A stretch of DNA of 64,000 nucleotides, taken from assembly GCA_965199975.1 (NCBI GenBank), contig OZ241340.1, positions 930,001 through 994,000 on the forward strand, read 5' to 3'. The position numbers were made by a program, and so were the translations under genes. The first letter of the stretch is position 1; each line of letters begins with the position of its first letter. The notes under the pieces are model-generated. The model was not told where the DNA came from. It did not search any database and saw only the letters and a list, made by a program, of their open reading frames with translations. This DNA is from JASLDZ01 sp965199975 (GTDB lineage: Bacteria; Pseudomonadota; Alphaproteobacteria; Caulobacterales; Caulobacteraceae). Below are positions 17,744 to 26,681 of the stretch, piece by piece.

Positions 17744-18883
17744 TCAATATGAGGATGAGGCGTTCGCCAGGATCGCCTCATCCTTCACCCCCGCGCGCTG
17801 GAGGAAGATCAGCCGCTGGTCGCCGTCCGGCAGAAGTTCGACGAGCAGGTCCTCCAGCGGCAGCCTGGCCCGGCGCACCACCTCGCGCAGGCTGCGCGCG
17901 ACGAGCGACTGCGGCTCGGTCTCGGCGAAGAAGTCGGCTATGGCCAGGATCGCCTCGCATGCCTCCGTGCGGTTAAGCACGGTGCGAGGCGCCAGGTTCG
18001 CCCTTCCGGGGGCCGCGTCCGGCTCGCCCTCCTGCGCGTCCAGTTCGACCTCGCCAGGGTCGACGAGGCGGGCGCCTGCGTTCTGTTCGAGCACCGTCAC
18101 CACGGCGCGCAGCGGCGCGATCACCTGCGAGCCGAAGCGGCCGAGACCCGTCTTCTCGTCGATCAGGGCCGCGAGCCGCTCGACCCGATCGGCCGCCACC
18201 CCCGCATCCCTGTGCGTTGCCCGCAGGAAGTCGGTGGAGGCGCCTGCCAGGGCGTGCTCGACCTGTTCGACCTGTTCGACCCGGCGCGCCTGCTGGCGCT
18301 CGCGCGCGGCGGCGTCGTCCCCGCCGGGCAGGGGGGCGAAGGCGGTCTCCACCGTCCAAAGCGCCACCTCGGGCGAGCGGTCGGAGAGGGGAAGGAGGCG
18401 GATCGGCTGGATGAGGGCGGCCGTCCCCTCCAGGCCGAGAAGGCCGCCGACGGGGGCGATGCGACCCAGCACCCCGTCCTCGTCCTCCGCCGGGTGAAGG
18501 CCGGCGTCCCAGAACCGGTCGACCAGTCGATGGATCAGCTCAAGCCCGTCGGCGAGGCCGGCGAAGCTGCGCACGCGCGCCTGCGCCTCGCAAAGCCAAC
18601 ACGCCACCTCCAGGTCCTTGCTGCGGGTGCGCAGAAGGGCTGACGCGAGCTCGGAAATCTCGGCCCACGCTCGCAGACCGGCCTCGATCAGCGGCGTGTC
18701 GCCCTCGGGCATGGCGGCGGCGTCGCGCTCGGCGGCGCGGGCTTCGGCGCGCAGGTCCTTGATGCGGAAGAAGGCGCCGGCGTCGGCGTCGGCCCGCAGG
18801 TCGACACCTGCGCCGCCCTCGCCCGCGCCCCCGTCTACGGGCGCCGCGAGCGCCTCCAGGTCGAAGTCTTCCGACAAGCCCAT
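17744..18883 (-). CDS. tssA: T6SS assembly protein TssA (ImpA)
   Basis: A 379-aa TssA with the N-terminal ImpA domain: residues 66-150 contain LRAWAEISELASALLRTRSK, DLEVACWLCEAQARV and RFWDAGLHPAEDEDG. TssA primes tube/sheath growth and stays at the distal cap. The C-terminal part keeps the short region with AILAIADFFAETEPQSLV and RRARLPLEDLLVELLPD, as in the short TssA class. It is first in the operon, divergent from the kinase gene, and separated from tssB by 127 bp containing a hairpin. Confidence 0.92.
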   Translation of the reverse strand: MGLSEDFDLEALAAPVDGGAGEGGAGVDLRADADAGAFFRIKDLRAEARAAERDAAAMPEGDTPLIEAGLRAWAEISELASALLRTRSKDLEVACWLCEAQARVRSFAGLADGLELIHRLVDRFWDAGLHPAEDEDGVLGRIAPVGGLLGLEGTAALIQPIRLLPLSDRSPEVALWTVETAFAPLPGGDDAAARERQQARRVEQVEQVEHALAGASTDFLRATHRDAGVAADRVERLAALIDEKTGLGRFGSQVIAPLRAVVTVLEQNAGARLVDPGEVELDAQEGEPDAAPGRANLAPRTVLNRTEACEAILAIADFFAETEPQSLVARSLREVVRRARLPLEDLLVELLPDGDQRLIFLQRAGVKDEAILANASSSY

Positions 18884-19022
18884 GCGCCCCTTACCTGAAC
18901 GAGAGCGTCGACGAGACGGCGGGCGGCGTCAATGCGCCCCAACGCACCTCGGCGATCCCTATCCTCGCCCATACGGCTCTGATAGCGTCGCTGCAGGCGG
19001 TTCAGGGTTGGGGGAGCGCGCT

Positions 19023-20978
19023 TTGCTCGAGCGAGTTGGGCGGTTCCGCGTCGAGGAGCTCATCGGCGAAGGGGCGATGGCCGATGTCTACCGGGCGTTC
19101 GACCCGGGGATCAACCGCACGCTCGCCATCAAGATCCTCAAGCGCGAGTTCCGACAGAACCGCGAATACGCGCGCCGCTTCCTGCGCGAGGCCAAGGCTG
19201 CGGGCGCGCTCAACCATCCGAACATCGTCACCGTCTACGACGTGGGCGAGGTCGACGGCTATCCGTACATCGCCATGGAGTTGATCGAGGGGCGCACCCT
19301 CAACGAGGTGGTGCGCGAGCGTGGCAAGCTCGGCACCGGCGAGGTGGTCGGCATCGGCGTGCAGTTGGCCGACGCCCTGCGCTACGCCCACGCGCTCAAC
19401 GTGGTGCACCGCGACATCAAGCCCTCGAACATCATGCTCCTGCCCGACGGGCGCTCTATCAAGATCCTCGACTTCGGCATCGCCCACGTGACAGAGGGCG
19501 AGGGCTACGACGAGGACGACGGGCTCAAGACGCAGGTCGGGCAGGTGCTGGGCAGCCCCCGCTACATGAGCCCCGAGCAGGCGCTGGGCCGCGAGCTCGA
19601 TGGGCGCAGCGACCTCTTCTCGGTGGGTGTTGTGCTCTACGAGCTGACCACCGGGCGCAAGGCGTTCTCCGGCGTCAGCCCCGCCACCCTGGCCATTCAG
19701 ATCACCCAGCAGGAGCCGCCTTCGCTGGCCGACGTCGCATCCGACGCTCCGCGGGGGCTGCAGTTCATCATCAACAAGCTCCTGGCCAAGCGGCCCGAGC
19801 GGCGGTTCCGCGACGGCCAGCAGCTGGCGGAGGCGCTGCGGCGCGAGCAGGCGGCCTTCAACGCCGTGCAGGCGGAGGCTCAGACCAAGCGGCGCTACCT
19901 GCCGCTGCAGGTGCGCACTACGCTGCTGGTGGTCTCCATCACCGCGATCGCGCTCGGCGCAAGCATAGGCACGGTGCTGGTGCGCCAGCAGGCGGCCATG
20001 CGACAGCTGGCGGTGACCTTCGGCTCGGCCACCGCCGCCTTCGTGGCCAACAACGCGGCCCTGCGCGCGGCCGACAACGCGACCCTGCCCCCCGCGCAAC
20101 GCGACTGGCTTCCCACGCAGGCCTTCGTGGAGGCCGCGGCGGCCGATCCCAACGTGCGCCAGCTGACGGTCGTGGACGCCGACGGGATCATCCGCGGCTC
20201 CAAGACGCCGGGACTGATCGGGCAGCACTACCGCCCCGCGGGGCCCGAGCGCGTGGTCGGCGGCGTCGGCGGCGACACCGTCAGCCAGACGGCCGACGGC
20301 GCGGGCCTGCGCTTCGTACGCGCCATCACCTACGCCGGTCGCCCCTACGGGCGGGTGGACCTGGTGCTCAGCCGTGCAGGCCTGCGTTCGGTGGGCGATC
20401 TGTCCATGCTGCTGATGGGGCTGCTTGGGATCGTGACCCTGGGGAGCGTGGGATTCGCCAGCTACATCGTGGCCCGCACGCTGGCTGCGCCCATCCGCCG
20501 CCTCAAGGAGGCGCTGACCGACGCGGCCGCCGGCGACCTGGACTTCCGCATCTCCCACCACCGCAAGGACGAGTTCGGCGAGCTGTTCGACGCCTACAAC
20601 CTGATGAGCAGCAATATCGAGGAGCAGATGGCGGCCACCGAGGGCTACGCGCTGGAGGAGGGCGGCGAGCGGTCCGCCCCCGCGCCGGCCTCCGCCGCCG
20701 CCTTCGCCGACCCGGGCCTGATCGCGGACCCGGCGCGCGAGGCGACTCCTTTCTCGGCGGGTCCCTTCGCCCAGGCTCCGGACACTGCCTCGCCCACACC
20801 CGACACCGCCGTCGTGGGCGAGGCGTACTGGCGTGCGAGGGGTGCGCCCGCGGCTGCTCAGCCATCTCGTCCCGCCTCTCCCTTCGATCCACCACCCGTC
20901 CGTCCGCCTGCAGCTCCCGATCCTGTTGCGGAGCCGGACGAGGGCGAGCGCACCATCGTCAGCCCCAGGGACGACTGA
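19023..20978 (+). CDS. ppkA: PpkA-type transmembrane Ser/Thr protein kinase of the T6SS
   Basis: A 651-aa kinase starting at a TTG (19023), chosen because GGGGGAG lies 6 bases upstream and no ATG or GTG precedes the kinase fold. Cytoplasmic kinase domain (1-280): Gly loop IGEGAMADVY, Lys37, HRDIKPSN (Asp131), DFG (Asp150), SPEQ. Then TM1 (about 300-320), a roughly 140-residue periplasmic sensor with a CACHE/PAS-like VVDADGIIRGS stretch, TM2 (about 462-484), a HAMP domain and a Pro-rich cytoplasmic tail ending DEGERTIVSPRDD. In Pseudomonas and Agrobacterium PpkA triggers T6SS assembly through the FHA protein. It heads a unit with two lipoprotein genes. No PppA phosphatase gene is visible in the window. 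Confidence 0.92.
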   Translation: MLERVGRFRVEELIGEGAMADVYRAFDPGINRTLAIKILKREFRQNREYARRFLREAKAAGALNHPNIVTVYDVGEVDGYPYIAMELIEGRTLNEVVRERGKLGTGEVVGIGVQLADALRYAHALNVVHRDIKPSNIMLLPDGRSIKILDFGIAHVTEGEGYDEDDGLKTQVGQVLGSPRYMSPEQALGRELDGRSDLFSVGVVLYELTTGRKAFSGVSPATLAIQITQQEPPSLADVASDAPRGLQFIINKLLAKRPERRFRDGQQLAEALRREQAAFNAVQAEAQTKRRYLPLQVRTTLLVVSITAIALGASIGTVLVRQQAAMRQLAVTFGSATAAFVANNAALRAADNATLPPAQRDWLPTQAFVEAAAADPNVRQLTVVDADGIIRGSKTPGLIGQHYRPAGPERVVGGVGGDTVSQTADGAGLRFVRAITYAGRPYGRVDLVLSRAGLRSVGDLSMLLMGLLGIVTLGSVGFASYIVARTLAAPIRRLKEALTDAAAGDLDFRISHHRKDEFGELFDAYNLMSSNIEEQMAATEGYALEEGGERSAPAPASAAAFADPGLIADPAREATPFSAGPFAQAPDTASPTPDTAVVGEAYWRARGAPAAAQPSRPASPFDPPPVRPPAAPDPVAEPDEGERTIVSPRDD

Positions 20979-20979
20979 G

Positions 20980-21993
20980 GTGAGAGCGCGCGCCTTCCTC
21001 GCCGCTGCGGCCGTCGCCGCGGCCCTGGCGGGCTGCACCACCACCTCGACTCCGGGCGGCGGGGCCAACGGCGAACTCGGTCGATCGAGCCACCTGCTGC
21101 TGGCGATGGTCCAGCCGGGCGACACCGCGGTGAGCGTCGCCTCTCGCTATCTGCACGATCCGGCTCTGGCTTGGCGCGTGACGCCCTTTTCGGGCGCCCT
21201 TCAGCCAGGTTCCCCCGTCGTCGTGGCGCTAAGCGACCGGGACGCCGATCTGGCGGGGCCCGTCCGCTTCGTTCCGATCCTCTGCTACCACCGCTTCACA
21301 GCCGGGCGCTCCACCAGCCGCATGGAGGTGTCGGCGGTGGAGTTCGAGCGGCAGCTGCAGTGGCTGCACGACCAGGGATGGACCGTGATTCCCCTCAAGA
21401 CGGTGCTGGGCTTCGTGGATGGCCGCAACGGCGTGCCGGCCAAGTCGGTCGCCATCACGTTGGACGACGGCTATCGCTCACAATACGAGGTCGCCGCGCC
21501 GATCCTGAAGCGCTTCGCCGATCCGGCGACCCTGTTCGTGTACACCGACTTCGTGGGCGCCGGCGCCGGCATGAGCTGGACGCAGATCGAGGCGCTGGAG
21601 CGCGGCCGGCTGCTCGACGTGCAGTCCCACTCCAAGACCCACCCCGATCTCGCCAAGCGCCTGCCCGGCGAGTCGCCCGGCGCCTATGAGAAGCGCCTGC
21701 ACACGGAGGTCGACGTGCCCTTGCAGGTGCTGGGCCGCCACGAGATCTCTGGCGGCATGGTGTTCGCCTTCCCCTACGGCGCCACCAATCCCGAGGTGGA
21801 CTCCGTGGTCAAGGCGGCCGGCTACCGCGCGGCGGTGACGGTGGCGCGTGGCGGCAACCCGGGCTGGGCGCCGCCTTACCTGCTGCGGCGCGACATGATC
21901 TACGGCGACGATAGCCTCGCCCGGTTCGCCGAGCGTGTGGAGACGGCTGCGCGAGGCGGCACCGGCGCCTCCGAGGCCGAGGCGATGCAGTGA
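20980..21993 (+). CDS. Lipoprotein polysaccharide deacetylase (NodB-like)
   Basis: A 337-aa predicted lipoprotein: GTG start two bases after the kinase stop, a short signal and lipobox LAGC (Cys about 18). A LysM-like stretch (VQPGDTAVSVASRYL, about 44-80) precedes a polysaccharide-deacetylase domain with the metal-site motif TLDDGY (catalytic Asp and metal Asp), the HSKTHPDL motif with two His, and FAFPYGATN. Such enzymes remove acetyl groups from peptidoglycan or other N-acetylated glycans. Being coupled to ppkA, it may loosen or mark the wall where the T6SS spans it. Substrate and link to T6SS are inferred. Confidence 0.85.
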   Translation: MRARAFLAAAAVAAALAGCTTTSTPGGGANGELGRSSHLLLAMVQPGDTAVSVASRYLHDPALAWRVTPFSGALQPGSPVVVALSDRDADLAGPVRFVPILCYHRFTAGRSTSRMEVSAVEFERQLQWLHDQGWTVIPLKTVLGFVDGRNGVPAKSVAITLDDGYRSQYEVAAPILKRFADPATLFVYTDFVGAGAGMSWTQIEALERGRLLDVQSHSKTHPDLAKRLPGESPGAYEKRLHTEVDVPLQVLGRHEISGGMVFAFPYGATNPEVDSVVKAAGYRAAVTVARGGNPGWAPPYLLRRDMIYGDDSLARFAERVETAARGGTGASEAEAMQ

Positions 21994-22556
21994 GGTCAGC
22001 GACGCTGCGCCCCACTCGCGCCGCCGTCGCCTTCCTCGCCGGGGCCGCCATGCTGGCGGGATGCGCCACCACCCCCGCATCGGCGCCGCTCGCTCCTCTC
22101 GGGCCGGCTGGCGGCGGCGACCGGGCCAGGGTCTACGCCGAGGCGGTCGCCATGGCCCAACGCGCCGCCGGCGCCGGTCGGCTGCGCGAGGCGCTCTGGC
22201 GTTGGCGGATCGCCGAGGCGGTCGCGCCCGCCAACGCCGCCGCCACTCGGGAGGCCGGTTTGGCGCAATCGCGTCTCGCCGCGGCGGCGGAAGCGGCCGA
22301 GGCGGAGGGCGCTCGCGCCGCCAAGGCTGGCCACTCCGCCGAGGCGCAGGCGGCGTACATGCGTGCGCTCGAGCTCGATCCCGGGCAGCCCCAGGCGCGG
22401 GAATTCATGCGTACGCTGCTGGCCGCGCAGGTGATGAACGACGTCAACCGGTTGGCGGGGTCGACCCCGAAGGCGGCCGGCAGGGTGAAAGATAGCGAAA
22501 AGCCGACCGGAAAGCGCAAGAAGCCGTCCCGACGCGTTCACGCCGGGAGGATCTGA
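21990..22556 (+). CDS. Small lipoprotein with TPR-like helices
   Basis: A 188-aa predicted lipoprotein. The GTG start overlaps the deacetylase stop (GTGA). Signal peptide with lipobox LAGC (Cys about 25) is followed by an Ala-rich helical region with TPR-like repeats (AGRLREALWRWRIAEAVAPA near 61-80 and AGHSAEAQAAYMRALELDPGQ near 112-132). The tail is Lys/Arg-rich. No enzymatic motif is seen. Co-transcribed with ppkA and the deacetylase gene, so a periplasmic scaffold for that pathway is plausible but unproven. Confidence 0.8.
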   Translation: MRSATLRPTRAAVAFLAGAAMLAGCATTPASAPLAPLGPAGGGDRARVYAEAVAMAQRAAGAGRLREALWRWRIAEAVAPANAAATREAGLAQSRLAAAAEAAEAEGARAAKAGHSAEAQAAYMRALELDPGQPQAREFMRTLLAAQVMNDVNRLAGSTPKAAGRVKDSEKPTGKRKKPSRRVHAGRI

Positions 22557-22571
22557 ACATCCGCACGCCTG

Positions 22572-23372
22572 TCAGCGGCGGGTGGCCGCCTGCAGGCGCG
22601 TTGCGCGCGCCAGGTCTCCCGAAATAGCCGCGTCGCCAGGGTCGAGTTGGGCCGCCTGCCGCAGGAGCGCTACGGCGTCGTTGATCTGACCCTTGTTCAT
22701 CTGCACTAGCGCGTGCCGGCGCAGCGCGCTGGCGCGTGCAGCGTCCCGCGGCGGGGCGGCGGGGGTCGGCGGGGCGACCGGCGCAGGCGTCGCCCGGCGG
22801 GGTGGCGGCGCCTCTAGGGGCCTGCGACGCACGGGCGGGGGCGCGACCTCCCGCGGGACACCCGGCACCATGATCGTGGCCCCGACCTCCGCCTGTCCGG
22901 GCGCGGCGATGCCGTTATACCGGGCCAAAGCGTAGAACAGATATTTGTCGCCCAGAAAGCGCTCCGCCAGGGCCGACAGCGTCTCGCCCGGCCTGATCCT
23001 GTAGGGGAAGCTCTGCGCGCCGAGCAGGATCTTCGGATCGGCGTCGATCTGGTTGAGCAACGACTTGGCGAGCGCGTTATCCGGCTGCTCCTTGACCAGC
23101 TCGGTCGCGTCGGCCCGCGCCTGGTCGCGCTGCCCGCCGTCGAGCAGTTCGAGCACCTTGTGCAGGCGCGCGCGCGGGTCGAGGCCGGCCGTCGGAAGGA
23201 ATTGCGGCGCAGCAGGGGCCTGCACCACGGGTGGAGGCGGCGGAGCCGTGACGACCGGCGCCGGCGGCGGCTTGGTCGTGCACGCGGACAGCAGGGACAT
23301 GCCCGCGCCGAGAACGAGCCAGACACGCCGAGGAGCGATCGATGTCTTACCGGCAGGCATGGCGGAATCCAT
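22572..23372 (-). CDS. LysM-domain lipoprotein with a C-terminal TPR
   Basis: A predicted lipoprotein (about 266 aa) with a signal ending in lipobox LSAC, a Pro/Val-rich linker, an Ala/Asp-rich helical part, a LysM domain (YRIRPGETLSALAERFLGDKY, then LARYNGI and a PG-type ending) and a C-terminal TPR (VQMNKGQINDAVALLRQAAQ). LysM binds peptidoglycan. It faces the ppkA unit convergently with a 15-bp gap. The start may be the ATG at 23372 or the one at 23360. Three wall-directed lipoproteins beside a T6SS kinase form a coherent group, perhaps replacing the TssJ/TagL anchoring found in other systems. Confidence 0.82.
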   Translation of the reverse strand: MDSAMPAGKTSIAPRRVWLVLGAGMSLLSACTTKPPPAPVVTAPPPPPVVQAPAAPQFLPTAGLDPRARLHKVLELLDGGQRDQARADATELVKEQPDNALAKSLLNQIDADPKILLGAQSFPYRIRPGETLSALAERFLGDKYLFYALARYNGIAAPGQAEVGATIMVPGVPREVAPPPVRRRPLEAPPPRRATPAPVAPPTPAAPPRDAARASALRRHALVQMNKGQINDAVALLRQAAQLDPGDAAISGDLARATRLQAATRR

Positions 23373-23504
23373 AGCCAGCTTGGCGCTCTGCGTAAAGCAT
23401 GGCCGGGGCGTCGGAATTCTCAAGCAAAGCGGCGGTCAGGTGTGTGAACAGACAAGAGGATGCATCAAACAGGCGTGCAACGATCGGGGCGCCGATCGAC
23501 GCGG

Positions 23505-25724
23505 TCAGGCGATCTGCGGCAGGCGGCCCAGGTGTTTATCGAGCGTCAACGGGTAGTCGCGCACCCGTACGCCAGTGGCGTTGTACATGGCGTTGGCCAC
23601 GGCCGCGCCCACGCCGCAGATGCCCAGTTCGCCCACGCCCTTGGCCTTCATGGGAGACGAGACGGGGTCGGGATCGTCCAGGAAGACCACCTCCTGGTGG
23701 GGGATGTCGGCGTGCACGGGCACTTCGTACTGGGCGAGGTCGTGGTTGACGAAGAACCCCAGACCCTTATCGACCGCCAGCTCCTCGAGCAGGGCGGCGC
23801 CCACGCCCATGGTCATGGCGCCGATCACCTGGCTGCGCGCCGAGATGGGGTTGAGGATGCGGCCCGCGGCGCACACCGCCAGCATGCGCCGCACGCGCGT
23901 CTCGCCCGTGTAGGCGTCCACCCCCACCTCGACGAAGTGGCCGACGAAGGTGGACTGCTGGTAGGTCTTGTCGAGATCGCCGTATTCGATGGCGTCCTCG
24001 CCGCTCAGCGCGCCTTCGCGGGTCGCGTCGGTCAGGGCGGCGCTGCGCCCGCCGGTGCGCACCTGGCCATCGGCGAACTCGGCGGTGGCGGGGTCCATTC
24101 CCAGGCGCCGCGCCGCCGCCTCACGCAGCTTGACGCAGGCGGCGTAGACGCCGGAGGTGGAGTTGTTGGCGCCCCATTGGCCGCCTGAGCCGGACGAGGT
24201 GGGAAAGTCGGAGTCGCCCAGCCGCACGCTCACCCGCTGCAGCGGCACGCCCATCATCTCGGCCGCGGTCTGGGCGATGATGGTGTAGGTGCCCGTGCCG
24301 ATGTCGGTCATGTCCGTCTCGACGATGACCATGCCCGACCTGTCCAGCCGCACCCGGGCGGCCGACTTCATCAGAAGATTGTTGCGCAGGCCCGCGGCCA
24401 TGCCCATGCCGACCAGCACATCGCCCTCGCGCACGGAAGCCGGTCGCCGATTGCGCCGGCTCCAGCCGAAGCGCTCGGCGCCGATCTTCATGCACTGCAC
24501 GAGCTGGCGCTGGGAGAAGGGGCGGCCGGGCTTCTCGGGATCGACCTGGGTGTCGTTGCGGATGCGGAATTCGACGGGATCGAGGTTCAGTTTCTCGGCC
24601 ATCTCGTCCATGGCGACCTCGAGCGCCAGATGCCCCGGCGCCTCTCCCGGCGCGCGCATGGCGTTGCCCTCCGGCAGGTCCAGCACCGCCAGCCGCATGG
24701 AGGTCATCCGGTTGGCGCCGGCGTAGAGCAGGCGCGTCTGGCCCACCGCCGTCTCAGGCTTGCCGCCGGGAAGGTCGCCCGAGGCGCTCTCGTGGGCGAT
24801 GGCGGTCAGCCGGCCGTCGTGGCCTGCGCCCAGGCGGATGCGCTGGATCGTCGCCGGCCGGTGAGTGGTGTTGTTCATCATCATCGGCCGGGTGAGGGCG
24901 AGCTTGACCGGGCGCTTGGCGGCCTTGGCGCCGATGGCGGCCAACACCGCGTCTGCGCGCACGAACAGCTTTCCCCCGAAGCCGCCGCCGATGTAGGGCG
25001 AGTCTACCCGCACGTTGTTGGGATCGATCCCCAAGGTCTTGGCCACGTCACGCTTGCCCCAGGCGATCATCTGGTTGGACGTCCAAAGGGTGAGCTTGTC
25101 GCCGTCCCAGGCGGCGATGGTGGCGAAGGGCTCCATCATGGCGTGGCTCTCGTCGGGCGTGGTGTAGACCGCGTCCATCCTGACCGGCGCAGCTGCGAAG
25201 GCGGCCTCGAAGTCGCCCACGCGGTCGATGGGCGAGGGCTTGGCGTCCTTTCCGCCCTTGCCGCCCGCGAAAGGCGCGGTCGGCGCCTGAGCGGCGAGGT
25301 CGAAGCGCCCTTGCGTGCGCGCGTAGCGCACGCGGATCAGCATGGCGCCGGCGCGGGCCTCCTCGAAGGTCTCGGCCACCACCACGGCGATGGCCTGGTG
25401 GTAGTGCTGCACTTCCGGCCCGCCGAACAGCGAGGCCGTGTTCATGTCGCTCTTGGCCAGGCGTGGCATGTCCAGCGTGGTGACGACCGCGAGCACGCCG
25501 GGCGAGGCCTTGGCCGCGGCCGTCTCCATGGCGGTGATGCGACCCTTGGCGATCGGGCTGCCCAGCACGTAGCCATAGGCCTGGCCGGGCGCGACGGCGT
25601 GACGCTCGTAGGCGTAGGGCGCCGTGCCGGTGGTCTTGTAGGGGCCGTCGATGCGTTCGGTCGGCTTGCCCACGACCTTGAGCTGGTCGATCGGATTCCT
25701 GCCGGCGGGCTGGTCGAACTTCAT
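23505..25724 (-). CDS. paoC: Molybdopterin-binding subunit of a PaoABC-like aldehyde oxidoreductase
   Basis: A 739-aa large subunit of the xanthine dehydrogenase family, which holds the Mo-MCD cofactor and oxidises aldehydes or N-heterocycles. Typical motifs are GGFGGK near residue 240, AMRAPGEAPGHLALE near 350-365, GTGTYTIIAQTAAEMMG and, near the C-terminus, KGVGELGICG containing the catalytic Glu. It is last in a three-gene operon and starts 3 bp after the stop of the FAD subunit gene. The maturation factors PaoD (XdhC type) and MocA are not in the window. Confidence 0.9.
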   Translation of the reverse strand: MKFDQPAGRNPIDQLKVVGKPTERIDGPYKTTGTAPYAYERHAVAPGQAYGYVLGSPIAKGRITAMETAAAKASPGVLAVVTTLDMPRLAKSDMNTASLFGGPEVQHYHQAIAVVVAETFEEARAGAMLIRVRYARTQGRFDLAAQAPTAPFAGGKGGKDAKPSPIDRVGDFEAAFAAAPVRMDAVYTTPDESHAMMEPFATIAAWDGDKLTLWTSNQMIAWGKRDVAKTLGIDPNNVRVDSPYIGGGFGGKLFVRADAVLAAIGAKAAKRPVKLALTRPMMMNNTTHRPATIQRIRLGAGHDGRLTAIAHESASGDLPGGKPETAVGQTRLLYAGANRMTSMRLAVLDLPEGNAMRAPGEAPGHLALEVAMDEMAEKLNLDPVEFRIRNDTQVDPEKPGRPFSQRQLVQCMKIGAERFGWSRRNRRPASVREGDVLVGMGMAAGLRNNLLMKSAARVRLDRSGMVIVETDMTDIGTGTYTIIAQTAAEMMGVPLQRVSVRLGDSDFPTSSGSGGQWGANNSTSGVYAACVKLREAAARRLGMDPATAEFADGQVRTGGRSAALTDATREGALSGEDAIEYGDLDKTYQQSTFVGHFVEVGVDAYTGETRVRRMLAVCAAGRILNPISARSQVIGAMTMGVGAALLEELAVDKGLGFFVNHDLAQYEVPVHADIPHQEVVFLDDPDPVSSPMKAKGVGELGICGVGAAVANAMYNATGVRVRDYPLTLDKHLGRLPQIA

Positions 25725-25727
25725 GGA

Positions 25728-26681
25728 TCAGGCCCGACTCTGTGCGATGACCGCGGCGAGCGTGCGCTCCACCAACGGCAGCTTGAATGCGTTGTCGCGC
25801 GTGGGATTGGCGCCGGCCATCAGCCGCTCGGCGACGGCGTGCGAGCCGCGCCGCAGCTCCGCCTCCGCCGCTTCCACCCGCCACGGCCGGGGCGCTACCC
25901 CGCCGACCGCCACCCGCCCGCGCCCGTCCGGCTGGATCACCGCGGCGATGGAGACCAGCGCGAAGGCGTAGGACGCCCGGTCACGCACCTTGCGATATAC
26001 GTGGCGCCCGCCCAGCGGCGCGGGCAGCGTCACGGCGGTGATCATCTCGCCCCGGCGCAGGGCCGTCTCCACCTGAGGCGTCTTGCCCGGAAGCTTGTGG
26101 AAGTCGGCCATGGGGATGGCGCGCGTGGCTCCGTCCGGCGCCACCGTCTCGACCTTGGCGTCGAGCACGCGCAGGGCGACGGCCATGTCGCCGGGGAAGG
26201 TGGCGATGCACGCCTCGCTGGCCCCGATCACCGCCAGCTGGCGGCTGTAGCCGCCGATGGCCGCGCAGCCCGAGCCGGGCGCGCGTTTATTGCAGGCCAT
26301 GTTGGTGTCGTAGAAGTACGGGCAGCGGGTGCGCTGCAGGATGTTGCCGGCGGTGGTCGCCTTGTTGCGCAGCTGACCGCTGGCCCCGGCCAGGATGGCG
26401 CGGCTCAAGACGGCGTAGTCGCGCCGCACGCGCGGGTGGGCGGCGAGGTCGGTGTTGCTGACCATCGCCCCGATCCTGAGGCCGCCACCGGGCGTCGGCG
26501 CCACCGCGTGCAGGCCGGCGACGCGGTTGACGTCGACCAGATGCGTCGGCGTCTCGATCTGCAGCTTCATCAGATCGAGCAGGTTGGTGCCGCCGGCGAT
26601 GAACTTGGCGCCCGGCGTGGCGGCCACGGCGGCGGCGGCCTGCGCGGGGGACGAGGCGCGCTCGTAGGTGAAGGCCTTCAC
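25728..26681 (-). CDS. paoB: FAD-binding subunit of a PaoABC-like aldehyde oxidoreductase
   Basis: A 317-aa subunit carrying FAD (FIAGGTNLLDLMKLQ, GAMVSNTDLAAHP). It contains the extra cysteine-rich insert CPYFYD..CNKR..GSGC plus a later ACIATFPGD Cys, which in E. coli PaoB bind an additional [4Fe-4S] cluster; ordinary xanthine dehydrogenases lack it. The start is a GTG at 26681 overlapping the stop of the upstream iron-sulfur subunit gene (GTGA). Electrons would pass from Mo through 2Fe-2S and 4Fe-4S clusters to FAD. Confidence 0.9.
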   Translation of the reverse strand: MKAFTYERASSPAQAAAAVAATPGAKFIAGGTNLLDLMKLQIETPTHLVDVNRVAGLHAVAPTPGGGLRIGAMVSNTDLAAHPRVRRDYAVLSRAILAGASGQLRNKATTAGNILQRTRCPYFYDTNMACNKRAPGSGCAAIGGYSRQLAVIGASEACIATFPGDMAVALRVLDAKVETVAPDGATRAIPMADFHKLPGKTPQVETALRRGEMITAVTLPAPLGGRHVYRKVRDRASYAFALVSIAAVIQPDGRGRVAVGGVAPRPWRVEAAEAELRRGSHAVAERLMAGANPTRDNAFKLPLVERTLAAVIAQSRA

